From Roseovarius litorisediminis (lineage in GTDB: Bacteria > Pseudomonadota > Alphaproteobacteria > Rhodobacterales > Rhodobacteraceae), in assembly GCF_900172295.1 (NCBI RefSeq), contig NZ_FWFL01000002.1, forward strand, positions 1 to 64,000: a stretch of 64,000 bases of DNA, given 5' to 3'. Both the position numbers and the translations under genes were made by a program. Every line of letters starts with the position of its first letter. Positions within the stretch are counted from its first letter, which is position 1. Under the pieces are notes generated by a model that saw only the letters and a list, made by a program, of their open reading frames with translations, made no database searches and was not told where the DNA came from. Below, piece after piece: positions 53,167 through 61,849 of this stretch.

Positions 53167-54291
53167 TTACCCCGCTAACAGAACACCGGCGGTGTCTGTC
53201 CATGATAGCCAAACGTCATCTTCCCAGGTGAAAGACCGGCGCGACAGGCGTCGGGTGTTGGCCGTTTGAGCCTTGATAATCTGCCCGTTCGGCAGTTGGA
53301 CATGATAGGTCGAAAGATTGCCCAGATACGCGATATCCAGGATCTTGCCCTGCATTGCATTGGCCGCATCAACGGGTTTTTCCGCGGTAATAGAGACTTT
53401 TTCCGGCCGGATAGCCAAGTGGCAGGCCTGCCCCTTGTCCAGTCTGGTATCGGATTTGGATCGCAGAGGCGGCTGGCCTTCTGCAAAGGCGATGTCGTAT
53501 CCATCGTCACGTGGTGTCGCGGTGCCTGACAGGATGGTCACATCGCCGATAAAGTCGGCCACATAGACCGAATTTGGTGACTCATAGATGCGTGCGGGTG
53601 TATCGACCTGAATAATACGGCCATCGTCCATGACGGCGACACGGCTGGCGACGGTCATCGCCTCTTCCTGGTCGTGAGTTACGATTACGAAAGTGGTGCC
53701 GGTTTTTTCCTGAATGTCCATTAACTCAAACTGCGTATCCTGCCGCAGTTTGGCATCCAGCGCGCCAAGGGGTTCGTCAAGCAGCAGCAGTTTGGGGGCT
53801 TTGGCCAGGGATCGGGCCAGGGCCACGCGCTGGCGCTGACCACCGGAAATCTGATGCGGTTTGCGTTTGGCGAACTGCTCCAGCCGAGTGAGTTTCAACA
53901 TCTCGGCGACGCGGGCCTCGATATCCGGTTTGGGCATGCTGTCGCGTTTCAGGCCAAAGGCGATATTTTCCCAGACACTCAGGTGCGGAAAAAGCGCGTA
54001 AGACTGGAACATCATGTTCACGGCGCGTTTGTTGGGTGGGATCGGTGCAATGTCCTCGCCGCCCAGAAGAATGGTACCCTCGGTGGGCGTTTCGAACCCT
54101 GCCAGCATCCGCATCATCGTGGTTTTACCGCAACCCGAAGGACCCAGGAGGGCAAAGAACTCCTGCGCGTAAATATCAAATGTCTGGTTGTCGATGGCGA
54201 CAAAATCGCCAAATTTCTTGGTGACATTCTTGAACTGAATCAGTGGTTTCGCGCTTGGATCATTCCACGGTTCAAATATAGTCTGGCCCAT
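53167..54291 (-). CDS. potA: Polyamine ABC transporter ATP-binding protein
   Basis: A 374-residue ATPase. Walker A GPSGCGKTT is near residues 53-61, the signature SGGQRQRVALARSLA near 149-163, and Walker B LLLLDEPLGALD near 170-181. The last about 110 residues form the TOBE-type regulatory domain of the PotA/MalK group. It energises uptake by PotB, PotC and PotF. It lies between the binding protein gene (with a terminator-like hairpin in the gap) and potB. Confidence 0.92.
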   Translation of the reverse strand: MGQTIFEPWNDPSAKPLIQFKNVTKKFGDFVAIDNQTFDIYAQEFFALLGPSGCGKTTMMRMLAGFETPTEGTILLGGEDIAPIPPNKRAVNMMFQSYALFPHLSVWENIAFGLKRDSMPKPDIEARVAEMLKLTRLEQFAKRKPHQISGGQRQRVALARSLAKAPKLLLLDEPLGALDAKLRQDTQFELMDIQEKTGTTFVIVTHDQEEAMTVASRVAVMDDGRIIQVDTPARIYESPNSVYVADFIGDVTILSGTATPRDDGYDIAFAEGQPPLRSKSDTRLDKGQACHLAIRPEKVSITAEKPVDAANAMQGKILDIAYLGNLSTYHVQLPNGQIIKAQTANTRRLSRRSFTWEDDVWLSWTDTAGVLLAG

Positions 54292-54312
54292 TCCCGCCCC
54301 CCGGGTTTCAGT

Positions 54313-54344
54313 AAAAAGGCCCGCGCAAGGTGGTTTGCGCGGGC
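54313..54344 (-). terminator. Terminator-like hairpin between the binding protein gene and potA
   Basis: On the minus strand GCCCGCGCAA (54344-54335) pairs with TTGCGCGGGC (54328-54319) over a 6-base loop and is followed by a T-run (54317-54313). It lies 17 bases after the potF stop and 22 bases before the potA start. As potA-B-C continue in the same direction, it probably acts as a partial terminator that keeps binding-protein mRNA in excess. Confidence 0.8.
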
Positions 54345-54360
54345 TTGGTTCACCTCAGGC

Positions 54361-55446
54361 TCAGGTGCCCGATTTGATCTTTGTCCAGAGACGGGTCACG
54401 ACCCGCTGAACTTTGGGGTCATATGGCGTGGTGGTATAAAGGTTTTCCAGCGTCGCCTCGTTGGGGTAAATCGCCGGATCACCAATCACGTCTTCCTCAA
54501 GCATGGGCTGCGAAGCCTTGTTGCCGTTGGCGTAGTAAACGTAGTTCGATGCATCCGCCATGTTTTGCGCATCCATGATGAAGTTCAGGAAGATATGCGC
54601 GCCTTCGGGGTTGGGGGCATCGACCGGAATGGCCATCTGGTCAAACCACATCAGCGCGCCCTCGGTCGGGGCGTTATAGACGATTTCAACCCCATTGTCG
54701 GCCTCGGCCGCGCGGTCGCGCGCCTGCAGGATGTCACCGGACCAGCCGAATGCCACGCAGATGTCACCATTGGCCAGCGCGTTGATATATTCCGAACTGT
54801 GGAATTTCTGAACATAAGGGCGCACGCCCGCCAGAACGGCCTCGGCCTTGGCGATTACCTCGGGGTCATGGCTGTCGGGGTCTTCGCCAATGTATTTCAA
54901 GGCGGCCGGGATCATTTCCACCGGTGCATCCAGGAAATGCACACCACAATCGGCCAGCTTGGCCATGTTGTCGGGGTTGAACACCAGCTCCAGTGAATCC
55001 AGCGGAGCATCTTCGCCCAGGGCCTCAGTCACCTTGCCGACATTTGCACCGATACCCGTGGTGCCCCACATGTAATTGATCGAATATTCATTGCCGGGAT
55101 CGTATTGCGCGGTCCGTTTTTCGACCACATCCCACATGTTCTTGTGGTTTGGCAGCTTGGACATATCCAGCTTCTGAAAGGCGCCTGCGCTGATCTGGCG
55201 TTGCAGGAAAGTGCCCGAGGGCACAACCACGTCATAGCCAGACCCGCCGGCCAGCATTTTGGTTTCCAGAACTTCGTTGCTGTCGAAGACGTCATAGATC
55301 AGATCAAGCCCGGTTTCGGTTTCGAACTTTTCCAGCAGTGCTTCATCGATGTAATCAGACCAGTTGTAAACCCGCACTTCCTGGGCGTTAGCGGTGAGTG
55401 CGCCGAGGGCCAGCGTTGCGGTGGTGGTCAGAATCAGGTTTCTCAT
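54361..55446 (-). CDS. potF: Periplasmic putrescine/spermidine-binding protein
   Basis: A 361-residue periplasmic protein with a signal peptide (MRNLILTTTATLALGALTANAQ). The mature part begins VRVYNWSDYIDEALLEKFETETG, a pattern nearly identical to PotD/PotF, and carries GYDVVVPSGTFLQRQ and ICVAFGWSGDILQARDRA. It binds a polyamine and delivers it to PotBC. PotF rather than PotD is favoured because the operon ends with a putrescine-type oxidase; this is inference. It is the first gene of the leftward operon, with a GntR-type palindrome upstream. Confidence 0.85.
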   Translation of the reverse strand: MRNLILTTTATLALGALTANAQEVRVYNWSDYIDEALLEKFETETGLDLIYDVFDSNEVLETKMLAGGSGYDVVVPSGTFLQRQISAGAFQKLDMSKLPNHKNMWDVVEKRTAQYDPGNEYSINYMWGTTGIGANVGKVTEALGEDAPLDSLELVFNPDNMAKLADCGVHFLDAPVEMIPAALKYIGEDPDSHDPEVIAKAEAVLAGVRPYVQKFHSSEYINALANGDICVAFGWSGDILQARDRAAEADNGVEIVYNAPTEGALMWFDQMAIPVDAPNPEGAHIFLNFIMDAQNMADASNYVYYANGNKASQPMLEEDVIGDPAIYPNEATLENLYTTTPYDPKVQRVVTRLWTKIKSGT

Positions 55447-55488
55447 TATCTTCTCCCGTTGGTCGGCAGTTGGTTGCCTTGTGCGCGG

Positions 55489-55500
55489 ATTTGATCAAAT
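55489..55500. promoter_or_regulatory. GntR-type operator candidate upstream of potF
   Basis: ATTTGATCAAAT is a perfect 12-bp palindrome, 43 bases from the potF start and 92 from the divergent GntR start. The same core with one change stands at 56306-56317 in front of the aminotransferase gene. With flanks (AATTATTTGATCAAAT on the minus strand) 14 of 16 bases match that site. Confidence 0.65.
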
Positions 55501-55591
55501 AATTTCGCAGAAGGCAATATGGTAATGTTTCCACGCAGTCGCTAAACTCGCAAGGGAAGACATTTCAGGCAGGGGCGCAGGTATTACAAAT

Positions 55592-56287
55592 ATGAACAGG
55601 GCTGCACAAAAATTCATCAAAGGGGCCGATGGCAGCAGCCGCCTTCCGGCGCATGAACTTATCTATCGTCAGTTGCGTGATCTGGTGTTGTTTGGTGATC
55701 TGGCGCCAGGGCAGGCCGTGACCATTCAGGGCCTGACCGACAGGCTGGGGGCTGGCATGACCCCGGTACGCGAGGCGATCCGCCGCCTGATCGCCGAAGG
55801 GGCGCTGGAATTTCAGGGCAACAGGCGGGTTTCCGTGCCGATGTTGAGTGCCGAAAATATCAGTGAATTAATCCTTGCTCGCCAATGGCTTGACCCGCAT
55901 CTGACGTTGCGGGCAACCCAGCGCGCCACGCTGGAGGATCTGGAACAGCTATCGGCCATGGATCAGGTGCTGGATGATGCCATCAGCACCGGTGATCTGC
56001 GGGCTTATCTTGAGCTGAACTATAGGTTTCACAAGCGGATTTACGAGATTGCCGATGCCCCGATTCTGGCCAACCTGGCCGAGGGGTTGTGGTTGCGATT
56101 CGGGCCCTCGTTACGGGTGGTCTGCGGCCGCATGGGAACCCAGAATCTGCCGGATAAACATAAGGACATGCTGACCGCTATGCACGCCCGCGATGCCGAA
56201 AGTGCCGCACGGGCAATACGCGAAGATGTGATTCAGGGAATGGAGCAGGTGCGACATTCTTTGGAGGTTTCCGCCGGCCGGCACTGA
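55592..56287 (+). CDS. GntR-family regulator with FCD domain
   Basis: A 231-residue regulator. The N-terminal winged helix (ELIYRQLRDLVLFGDLAPGQAVTIQGLTDRLGAGMTPVREAIRRL at about 21-65) is the GntR type, and the all-helical C-terminal FCD domain shows the metal-ligand residues D...H...H in YRFHKRIYE and the later KHKDML. FCD regulators bind small organic acids or amines. It is divergent from the polyamine transporter operon and just upstream of the aminotransferase gene. It likely controls both through the two TTTGATCA palindromes. Confidence 0.88.
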   Translation: MNRAAQKFIKGADGSSRLPAHELIYRQLRDLVLFGDLAPGQAVTIQGLTDRLGAGMTPVREAIRRLIAEGALEFQGNRRVSVPMLSAENISELILARQWLDPHLTLRATQRATLEDLEQLSAMDQVLDDAISTGDLRAYLELNYRFHKRIYEIADAPILANLAEGLWLRFGPSLRVVCGRMGTQNLPDKHKDMLTAMHARDAESAARAIREDVIQGMEQVRHSLEVSAGRH

Positions 56288-56305
56288 TTCGATTGACAGC
56301 GAATA

Positions 56306-56317
56306 ATTTGATCATAT
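56306..56317. promoter_or_regulatory. GntR-type operator candidate upstream of the aminotransferase gene
   Basis: ATTTGATCATAT shares the TTTGATCA core with the site at 55489-55500. It lies 64 bases before the aminotransferase start and 18 bases after the GntR stop. Confidence 0.6.
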
Positions 56318-56380
56318 TCTGGAGGGCAGCACCGGGCGCCGTACCGCCCTTCCTGATTCCCGATTGCGAAAGGCAAAGCC

Positions 56381-57778
56381 ATGAACATGATCACAAACCA
56401 TATGCCCACCGCTGAACTGCAGGCGCTGGACGCCGCGCACCATATGCATCCCTTTACCACAAATAACGAACTGGCTGAAAAAGGCGCGCGCATCATCACC
56501 CGCGCCAAAGGGGTGACGCTGACTGACAGTGAGGGCAACGAAATTCTGGATGCCATGGCGGGGCTGTGGTGTGTGAATCTTGGGTATGGCCGCGATGAAC
56601 TGGCCGAGGCCGCAATGCGCCAGATGAAAGAACTGCCCTATTACAACACGTTCTTCATGACCAGCCATGTGCCCGCCATCGCGCTGAGCACCAAGCTGGC
56701 CGAACTGGCGCCGGGGAACCTGAATCATACGTTTTTTGCCAGTTCAGGGTCTGAAGCGAACGATACCAACATCCGTCTGGTGCGCACCTATTGGGCCGAA
56801 CTGGGCAAACCCGAGAAGAAAGTGATCATCGCGCGCAAGAACGGCTATCACGGGTCTTCCGTTGGCAGTGCGTCTTTGGGTGGGATGAAACCGATGCATG
56901 CGCAGGGCGGCCTGCCGATCCCTGATGTCCACCACATCGACCAGCCCTATTGGTATGGTGAGGGCGGTGACAAATCCCCCGAAGAATTCGGGCTGGAGCG
57001 GGCGCAGCAACTGGAACAAGCCATTCATGAGATCGGCGAAGACCGCGTTGCCGCCTTTATCGCCGAGCCAATTCAGGGCGCTGGCGGTGTGATCATTCCG
57101 CCCAGCACCTATTGGCCCGAAATCCAGCGTATCTGTGACAAATATGAAATTCTGCTGATTGCCGATGAGGTGATTACCGGGTTTGGCCGTACCGGCAACT
57201 GGTTTGCCTCGCAAACGTTTGATATCAAGCCTGATATCATGACCATCGCCAAAGGGCTTTCTTCCGGTTACGCGCCGATCGGTGGGTCAATCGTGTCGGA
57301 CGAGGTCGCCAAGGTGATGGATGCCTGCGAATTCGTGCATGGTTATACCTATTCGGGCCACCCGGTTGCCTGCGCCGTGGCGTTGGAAAATCTGCGGATT
57401 CTGGACGAAGAAAAGGTCGTAGAACGCGCCGGGGCCGAAACCGCGCCTTACATGCGGCAGAAATGGGAATCGCTGACCGACCATCCGCTGGTGGGTGAGG
57501 CCACGATTTCAGGTTTGATGGGGTCGATCGCGCTGACCCCCGACAAGGCCAGCCGCGCGGCCTTTGCTGCGGATTCCGGCACTGCCGGGTATATATGCCG
57601 CGAAAGCTGTTTCGCCAATTCACTGGTGATGCGCCACACCGGCGACCGGATGGTTGTCTCACCGCCGCTGGTGATTACCAAATCCGAGATCGACACGCTG
57701 GTGGACCGGGCATGGAAAGCTCTGGATCAGACCCACAAGCGGCTGACCGATGAGGGCTTGATGAAAGCTGCCAGTTAA
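56381..57778 (+). CDS. Class III PLP aminotransferase, putative polyamine (SpuC-like) pyruvate aminotransferase
   Basis: A 465-residue omega-aminotransferase. ANDTNIRLVRTYW near residue 127, RKNGYHGSS, the PLP-aspartate segment LIADEVITGFGRTG near 260 and the PLP lysine in IAKGLSSGYAPIGG near 289 are the class III marks. Members of this subgroup move the amino group of putrescine, beta-alanine or similar to pyruvate. Its place behind the GntR gene, with a shared operator, points to putrescine or another polyamine-derived amine. A GNAT gene follows within 4 bases. Confidence 0.85.
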   Translation: MNMITNHMPTAELQALDAAHHMHPFTTNNELAEKGARIITRAKGVTLTDSEGNEILDAMAGLWCVNLGYGRDELAEAAMRQMKELPYYNTFFMTSHVPAIALSTKLAELAPGNLNHTFFASSGSEANDTNIRLVRTYWAELGKPEKKVIIARKNGYHGSSVGSASLGGMKPMHAQGGLPIPDVHHIDQPYWYGEGGDKSPEEFGLERAQQLEQAIHEIGEDRVAAFIAEPIQGAGGVIIPPSTYWPEIQRICDKYEILLIADEVITGFGRTGNWFASQTFDIKPDIMTIAKGLSSGYAPIGGSIVSDEVAKVMDACEFVHGYTYSGHPVACAVALENLRILDEEKVVERAGAETAPYMRQKWESLTDHPLVGEATISGLMGSIALTPDKASRAAFAADSGTAGYICRESCFANSLVMRHTGDRMVVSPPLVITKSEIDTLVDRAWKALDQTHKRLTDEGLMKAAS

Positions 57779-57782
57779 GCCA

Positions 57783-58334
57783 TTGGCGTTTAACTTGCAG
57801 CCGACTTTAGTCAGCGAAACCTTGCTGCTACAGCCCCTCGAAGCGGATGATTTCGAGGGGCTGTATGCCGCGGCCCGTGATCCAGAAACATGGGCCGGTC
57901 ATCCGGCCAAGAACAGGTTCGAGCGCGACGTGTTTCGCAGCTATTTCGATTTTTTATCAGGGAATGGCGGCACCTTGGTGGCTGTGGATCGCTCCAGCGA
58001 CCAGATCATCGGTTGTTCGCGCTATTACGCCGCGCCCGACATGCCCGGCAGCATCTCGATCGGCTTTACCTTTCTGAAAAACGCCTATTGGGGTGGTGCG
58101 TGGAACTTCGGGATGAAAAAGCTGATGCTTGGCCATGTCTTTGACAGTTTCAACGAGGTCTGGTTTCACATCGACCCAACCAATATCCGCTCGCAAAAAG
58201 CGACTGCTAAGTTGGGGGCGGAACATGTCTATGACGCGAATTTGGCGCTGGGCAAAGACCCGGCAGACTGGAAATGCTACCGGCTAACACAGGCGGCGTG
58301 GGGGCAGCGTTGCGCTAAAAGTCTGCCATCCTAA
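57783..58334 (+). CDS. GNAT-family acetyltransferase, RimJ/RimL-like
   Basis: A 183-residue protein of the Acetyltransf_3 group: TLLLQPLEADDFEGLYAAARDPETWAGHP at the start, IGFTFLKNAYWGGAWNFGMKKLML for the acetyl-CoA site, and VWFHIDPTNIRSQKATAKLGAEH, the N-x-x-S-x-x-x-x-x-K-x-G form of motif B. It starts with TTG 4 bases after the aminotransferase stop, so it is likely in the same transcript. It may acetylate a small amine or a protein; the substrate is not evident. Confidence 0.78.
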   Translation: MAFNLQPTLVSETLLLQPLEADDFEGLYAAARDPETWAGHPAKNRFERDVFRSYFDFLSGNGGTLVAVDRSSDQIIGCSRYYAAPDMPGSISIGFTFLKNAYWGGAWNFGMKKLMLGHVFDSFNEVWFHIDPTNIRSQKATAKLGAEHVYDANLALGKDPADWKCYRLTQAAWGQRCAKSLPS

Positions 58335-58402
58335 AGCTTTTGGTTCACATTTTGGTATAGCCTCAACATATGCTACCCTGCTGCAAAGCGGAGAGACAGA
58401 TC

Positions 58403-58816
58403 ATGGCGGGTGACAGCAATGCGGGATGCCTGTGTGGGCACATCCGGATGGAAATTTCTGGGGAACCTATAACAGTCCTACAGTGTCATTGCCTGGATTG
58501 TCAGAAAAGCGCCGGTGGCGGTGCCGCGCTTATTGTTCTGCTTCCCAGAACTGCAGTTCATCTTGATCAGGGTGAGCCCACGGGCTTTACCGTGACCGGC
58601 GACAGTGGAGAAGACGTTACACGCCGGTTTTGTCCCGATTGTGGTGCGCAGCTTTACTCGGAACTTGGCAAATATCCCGATCTGCTGGCGGTCAAGGTCG
58701 GTGTTTGGGACACCGACCCCGGTTTCGCTCCGGCAGCTGCTATCTGGACGGAATCAGCGCCGGACTGGCATTTCATTCCTGATGATATTCCCGCCTTTCC
58801 CAAGGCGCGCCCCTGA
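58403..58816 (+). CDS. GFA-family zinc protein (second in window)
   Basis: A 137-residue GFA/DUF636 protein. GCLCGHIRMEI near residue 9, QCHCLDCQKSAGGG near 29-42 and RRFCPDCGAQLYSEL near 76-90 give the zinc cysteines. The ATG at 58403 is taken because GGAGA lies about 9 bases upstream; a longer frame begins at 58370. It is a more typical GFA protein than the one at 819-1322. Role unproven, though it may deal with formaldehyde or other thiol-reactive species. Confidence 0.82.
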   Translation: MAGDSNAGCLCGHIRMEISGEPITVLQCHCLDCQKSAGGGAALIVLLPRTAVHLDQGEPTGFTVTGDSGEDVTRRFCPDCGAQLYSELGKYPDLLAVKVGVWDTDPGFAPAAAIWTESAPDWHFIPDDIPAFPKARP

Positions 58817-58844
58817 AGGTGGGCGCTCGCCCCGGGAAACTAAA

Positions 58845-60029
58845 TCAATTCTTGACGAACAGCTTACGCGGCATGTCGCACAGCGCCTCGGCCGGGCCGT
58901 CGTCACGGATGAGAATCGTCTCGGTGGTCTCAAGCCCCCAGGTATCCATCCACAGGGCGGGCATGAAATGGAAGGTCATGCCGGGTTCCAGAACGGTTTC
59001 ATCTTCGGTCCGGATTGACGCGGTTCGTTCGCCCCAGTCGGGCGGGTAGCTTAGCCCGATCGGATAGCCCATCCGGCCCTCGCGTTTGATCCCGTATTTC
59101 GCCAGCACACCAAGAAAGGCGTTGGCAATATCGCAAGTTCGGTTGCCCGCTTTGGCGGCCGCAAGCCCAGCCTCGATGCCCTCGATCTGGGCCTTTTCAG
59201 CCTCCAGCATGTCCTGTGGCGGCTTGCCCAGAAACACCGTACGGCACAGGGGCGCGTGGTAGCGGCGATAGACACCGGACAGTTCAAAAAATGTCGCCTC
59301 GCCCTCGCGCATTGGTTGGCCGTTCCATGTCAGGTGGGCGGCAGTGGCATCAAGCCCCGAGGGTGTCAGCGGCACAATCGCCGGATAATCGCCCCAGATG
59401 TCATCCACCCCGGTGATCCCAGCATGCATGATATCAGCCACCAGATCGTTCTTACGTACGCCAGGTGCTGCCCGGTCAATCGCCGTCTGAACCACCTTTT
59501 CCGAAATCCGCGCCGCGTTACGGATAAACCCGATTTCCTCGTCCGACTTGATCAGACGCTGCCAGTTGACCAGCGCAGTGGCGTCTAAAATCTGTGCCTG
59601 TGGCAGTTCCTCGACCAGCACGGCATGGGCCTTGGCTGAGTAGTAGTAGTTTTCCATCTCTACCCCGATGCGAGCCTTATCCAGGCCCAGTTCGCGGATA
59701 TGCCCGGCCAGATCCTGCATCGGATGGCGCACGGTGGATTGCACATAGTGGTCAGCATAACCCAGAATATTGTCATCCCCCATCCAGCAGGTGCGCCGCC
59801 CCCCCAGCATATCCATGTAGCGGCCCCACCAGATCGGGTCACCTTCCATCGACAGCAGCACGCCCTGATGCACATAAAAAGACCAACCATCATACCCGGT
59901 CAGCCAGTTCTGGTTCGAGGCGTCGGTGACAAACATCAGGTCGATGCCTGCGGCCTCCATCGCGGCGCGGGTCTTGGCGATGCGGCGGTCGAATTCGCCT
60001 TGTGAAAACGGAAGATCTTTTAGGGTCAT
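58845..60029 (-). CDS. M24-family hydrolase, ectoine hydrolase (DoeA)-like
   Basis: A protein of about 394 residues with the creatinase/aminopeptidase P layout: an N-terminal creatinase-type domain (FVTDASNQNWLTGYDGWSFYVHQGVLL) and a C-terminal pita-bread domain with GEATFFELSGVYRRYHAPLCRT, MGYPIGLSYPPDWGE and WGLETTETILI. The metal ligands are partly replaced as in creatinase-like members, so it may not need metal. DoeA opens the ring of ectoine; the length (about 399 in known DoeA) and end motif fit. Three ATGs in a row (60035, 60032, 60029) leave the start open. Ectoine partner genes (doeB-D) are not seen. Confidence 0.7.
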   Translation of the reverse strand: MTLKDLPFSQGEFDRRIAKTRAAMEAAGIDLMFVTDASNQNWLTGYDGWSFYVHQGVLLSMEGDPIWWGRYMDMLGGRRTCWMGDDNILGYADHYVQSTVRHPMQDLAGHIRELGLDKARIGVEMENYYYSAKAHAVLVEELPQAQILDATALVNWQRLIKSDEEIGFIRNAARISEKVVQTAIDRAAPGVRKNDLVADIMHAGITGVDDIWGDYPAIVPLTPSGLDATAAHLTWNGQPMREGEATFFELSGVYRRYHAPLCRTVFLGKPPQDMLEAEKAQIEGIEAGLAAAKAGNRTCDIANAFLGVLAKYGIKREGRMGYPIGLSYPPDWGERTASIRTEDETVLEPGMTFHFMPALWMDTWGLETTETILIRDDGPAEALCDMPRKLFVKN

Positions 60030-60035
60030 CATCAT

Positions 60036-60635
60036 ACCTGTTGGTTCGGGTGTTTGAATCATTCTGTGTACCTGTCCCGCAACCTGACCCAAGAAATGCG
60101 CCACTGCACGTCGTTTTTGGGAATTTTAAGCCGCTGAGGTGGTGAACAGGGCGGGCAAAACCAGAAGCAGCCGCAAGAGGAAAGGAAAACCATTTTGCAT
60201 AGCCACCCTGATGAAAGGGGGTCGAATTTGCAAACTAAACGCAGATGAAGCCGGTCGCGGCCGAACCTGAGTGCAGCGCGTTTTTTGCCTGCCGGCTGTT
60301 TGCTGCAGGCGACGCCGCGCGGTGCCATTCAGGGCTTTGCTTTGTGCTTCACCCTGAACCCGCGCTAATGTCGAAAACCCACCCGCGCGGTAAAAATGCT
60401 TCGATAAATCAGGGCCAAGGCCGCCAAGATTCGTGCACCGGCGACGCAAGCCTGCGGCGATAGGGCCCGAAAGGCGGAACAATTGCCTTTAAACGGGTCA
60501 TTTGTAGTCGATTTGACCTGCAGTGTCGCGAATTTGGGAAAAAGTGCCGGACATTACTTGCATCACAACGGATTTGGCGCTTTAGTTTGCCCCTAACGTG
60601 GAAAAACCACGAATAAACAAATCAGGGAGCCTCAA
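60036..60635. other. Gene-free region between the M24 gene and the second polyamine operon
   Basis: About 600 bases with no frame that has a fitting start and recognisable protein. It must hold the promoters of both flanking genes. The half from 60480 on is richer in A and T and is the more likely promoter for the ABC operon. I see no clear repeats or hairpins. Confidence 0.4.
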
Positions 60636-61736
60636 TTGGCAGAGTCGAAGAACAACGATGCGTTCGTTGAGTTTGAACGTGTTCAGAAAAGCTATGACGG
60701 TGAAACGCTTGTCGTAAAAGATCTAAACCTGACACTGCCCAAGGGCGAATTTCTGACAATGCTGGGGCCATCGGGATCGGGTAAAACTACTTGCCTGATG
60801 ATGCTGGCCGGGTTTGAGACTGCCACCCACGGCGATATCCGCCTTGATGGTGTGGGCATCAACAACATCCCGCCGCATAAACGCGGCATCGGCATGGTGT
60901 TCCAGAACTACGCTCTATTCCCTCATATGACGATCGCCGAGAACCTGAGCTTTCCACTGGAAGTCCGCAAAATCGGCAAGTCCGAGCGTGAAGAGAAAGT
61001 GAAGCGCGCGTTGGACATGGTTGAAATGGGCGATTTTGGCGGTCGCCGCCCGGCACAATTGTCAGGTGGTCAGCAACAGCGGGTCGCTCTGTCCCGTGCG
61101 CTGGTATTCGAACCCGAGCTGGTTTTGATGGATGAACCGCTTGGTGCGCTGGATAAACAACTGCGTGAAAAGATGCAGTTCGAGATCACCAATCTGGCAC
61201 ATTCACTTGGCATCACCACAGTATATGTGACCCACGACCAAACCGAGGCGTTGACGATGTCCGACCGCGTTGCGGTGTTTGACGATGGCCGCATTCAGCA
61301 GTGTGCCCCGCCAGACCAGCTTTATGAAGAGCCTGACAACAGTTTTGTTGCGCAATTCATTGGTGAAAACAACACGTTGCTGGGCACGATCAAAGAGATC
61401 AAAGGCGATCAAGCTGTTGTCCAACTTGACGATGGGGAACTGATCGACTGCAAGCCGATCAATGTAAGCAAAGTTGGTGAGCGTACCCGTGTATCAATCC
61501 GCCCTGAGCGTGTTGAATTCAACAAGGAGCGCTTGCAACCGGGCGCACATACGCTCAAGGCTGAAGTGCTGGAATTCATCTATATGGGCGACATTTTCCG
61601 CACTCGCCTGCGGGTTGCCGGGAATGACGAGTTTATCGTCAAGACCCGGAACGCACCCGATCAGGTGCGGCTGACACCCGGCACCCAAGTCGATATCGGC
61701 TGGTTGCCGCGGGATTGCCGGGCGCTGGATGCATAA
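60636..61736 (+). CDS. Second polyamine-type ABC transporter ATP-binding protein
   Basis: A 366-residue ATPase. Walker A GPSGSGKTT is near residues 44-52, signature LSGGQQQRVALSRAL near 138-152, and Walker B LVLMDEPLGALD near 158-169. A C-terminal TOBE domain follows (RVSIRPERVEF). It is closest to the PotA group. The start is TTG at 60636, with CAGGGAG upstream. It begins a rightward operon with a binding protein and a permease; the order ATPase, binding protein, permease differs from the first cluster. Confidence 0.9.
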   Translation: MAESKNNDAFVEFERVQKSYDGETLVVKDLNLTLPKGEFLTMLGPSGSGKTTCLMMLAGFETATHGDIRLDGVGINNIPPHKRGIGMVFQNYALFPHMTIAENLSFPLEVRKIGKSEREEKVKRALDMVEMGDFGGRRPAQLSGGQQQRVALSRALVFEPELVLMDEPLGALDKQLREKMQFEITNLAHSLGITTVYVTHDQTEALTMSDRVAVFDDGRIQQCAPPDQLYEEPDNSFVAQFIGENNTLLGTIKEIKGDQAVVQLDDGELIDCKPINVSKVGERTRVSIRPERVEFNKERLQPGAHTLKAEVLEFIYMGDIFRTRLRVAGNDEFIVKTRNAPDQVRLTPGTQVDIGWLPRDCRALDA

Positions 61737-61849
61737 GTATTGGAATATCGTTTTCGGTACGCCGAAACGATGAACAGCGGGTCCCGTGGTTATGCCCGTC
61801 GCGGGGGCCCCGAAAATCTCACAAACGGGTACACTTAGGGAGACTACAT

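Noticed and set aside
60059..60328. An 89-codon leftward frame upstream of the M24 gene
   Set aside because: Cysteine- and tryptophan-rich composition with no ribosome binding site; it overlaps the promoter and start of the M24 gene.
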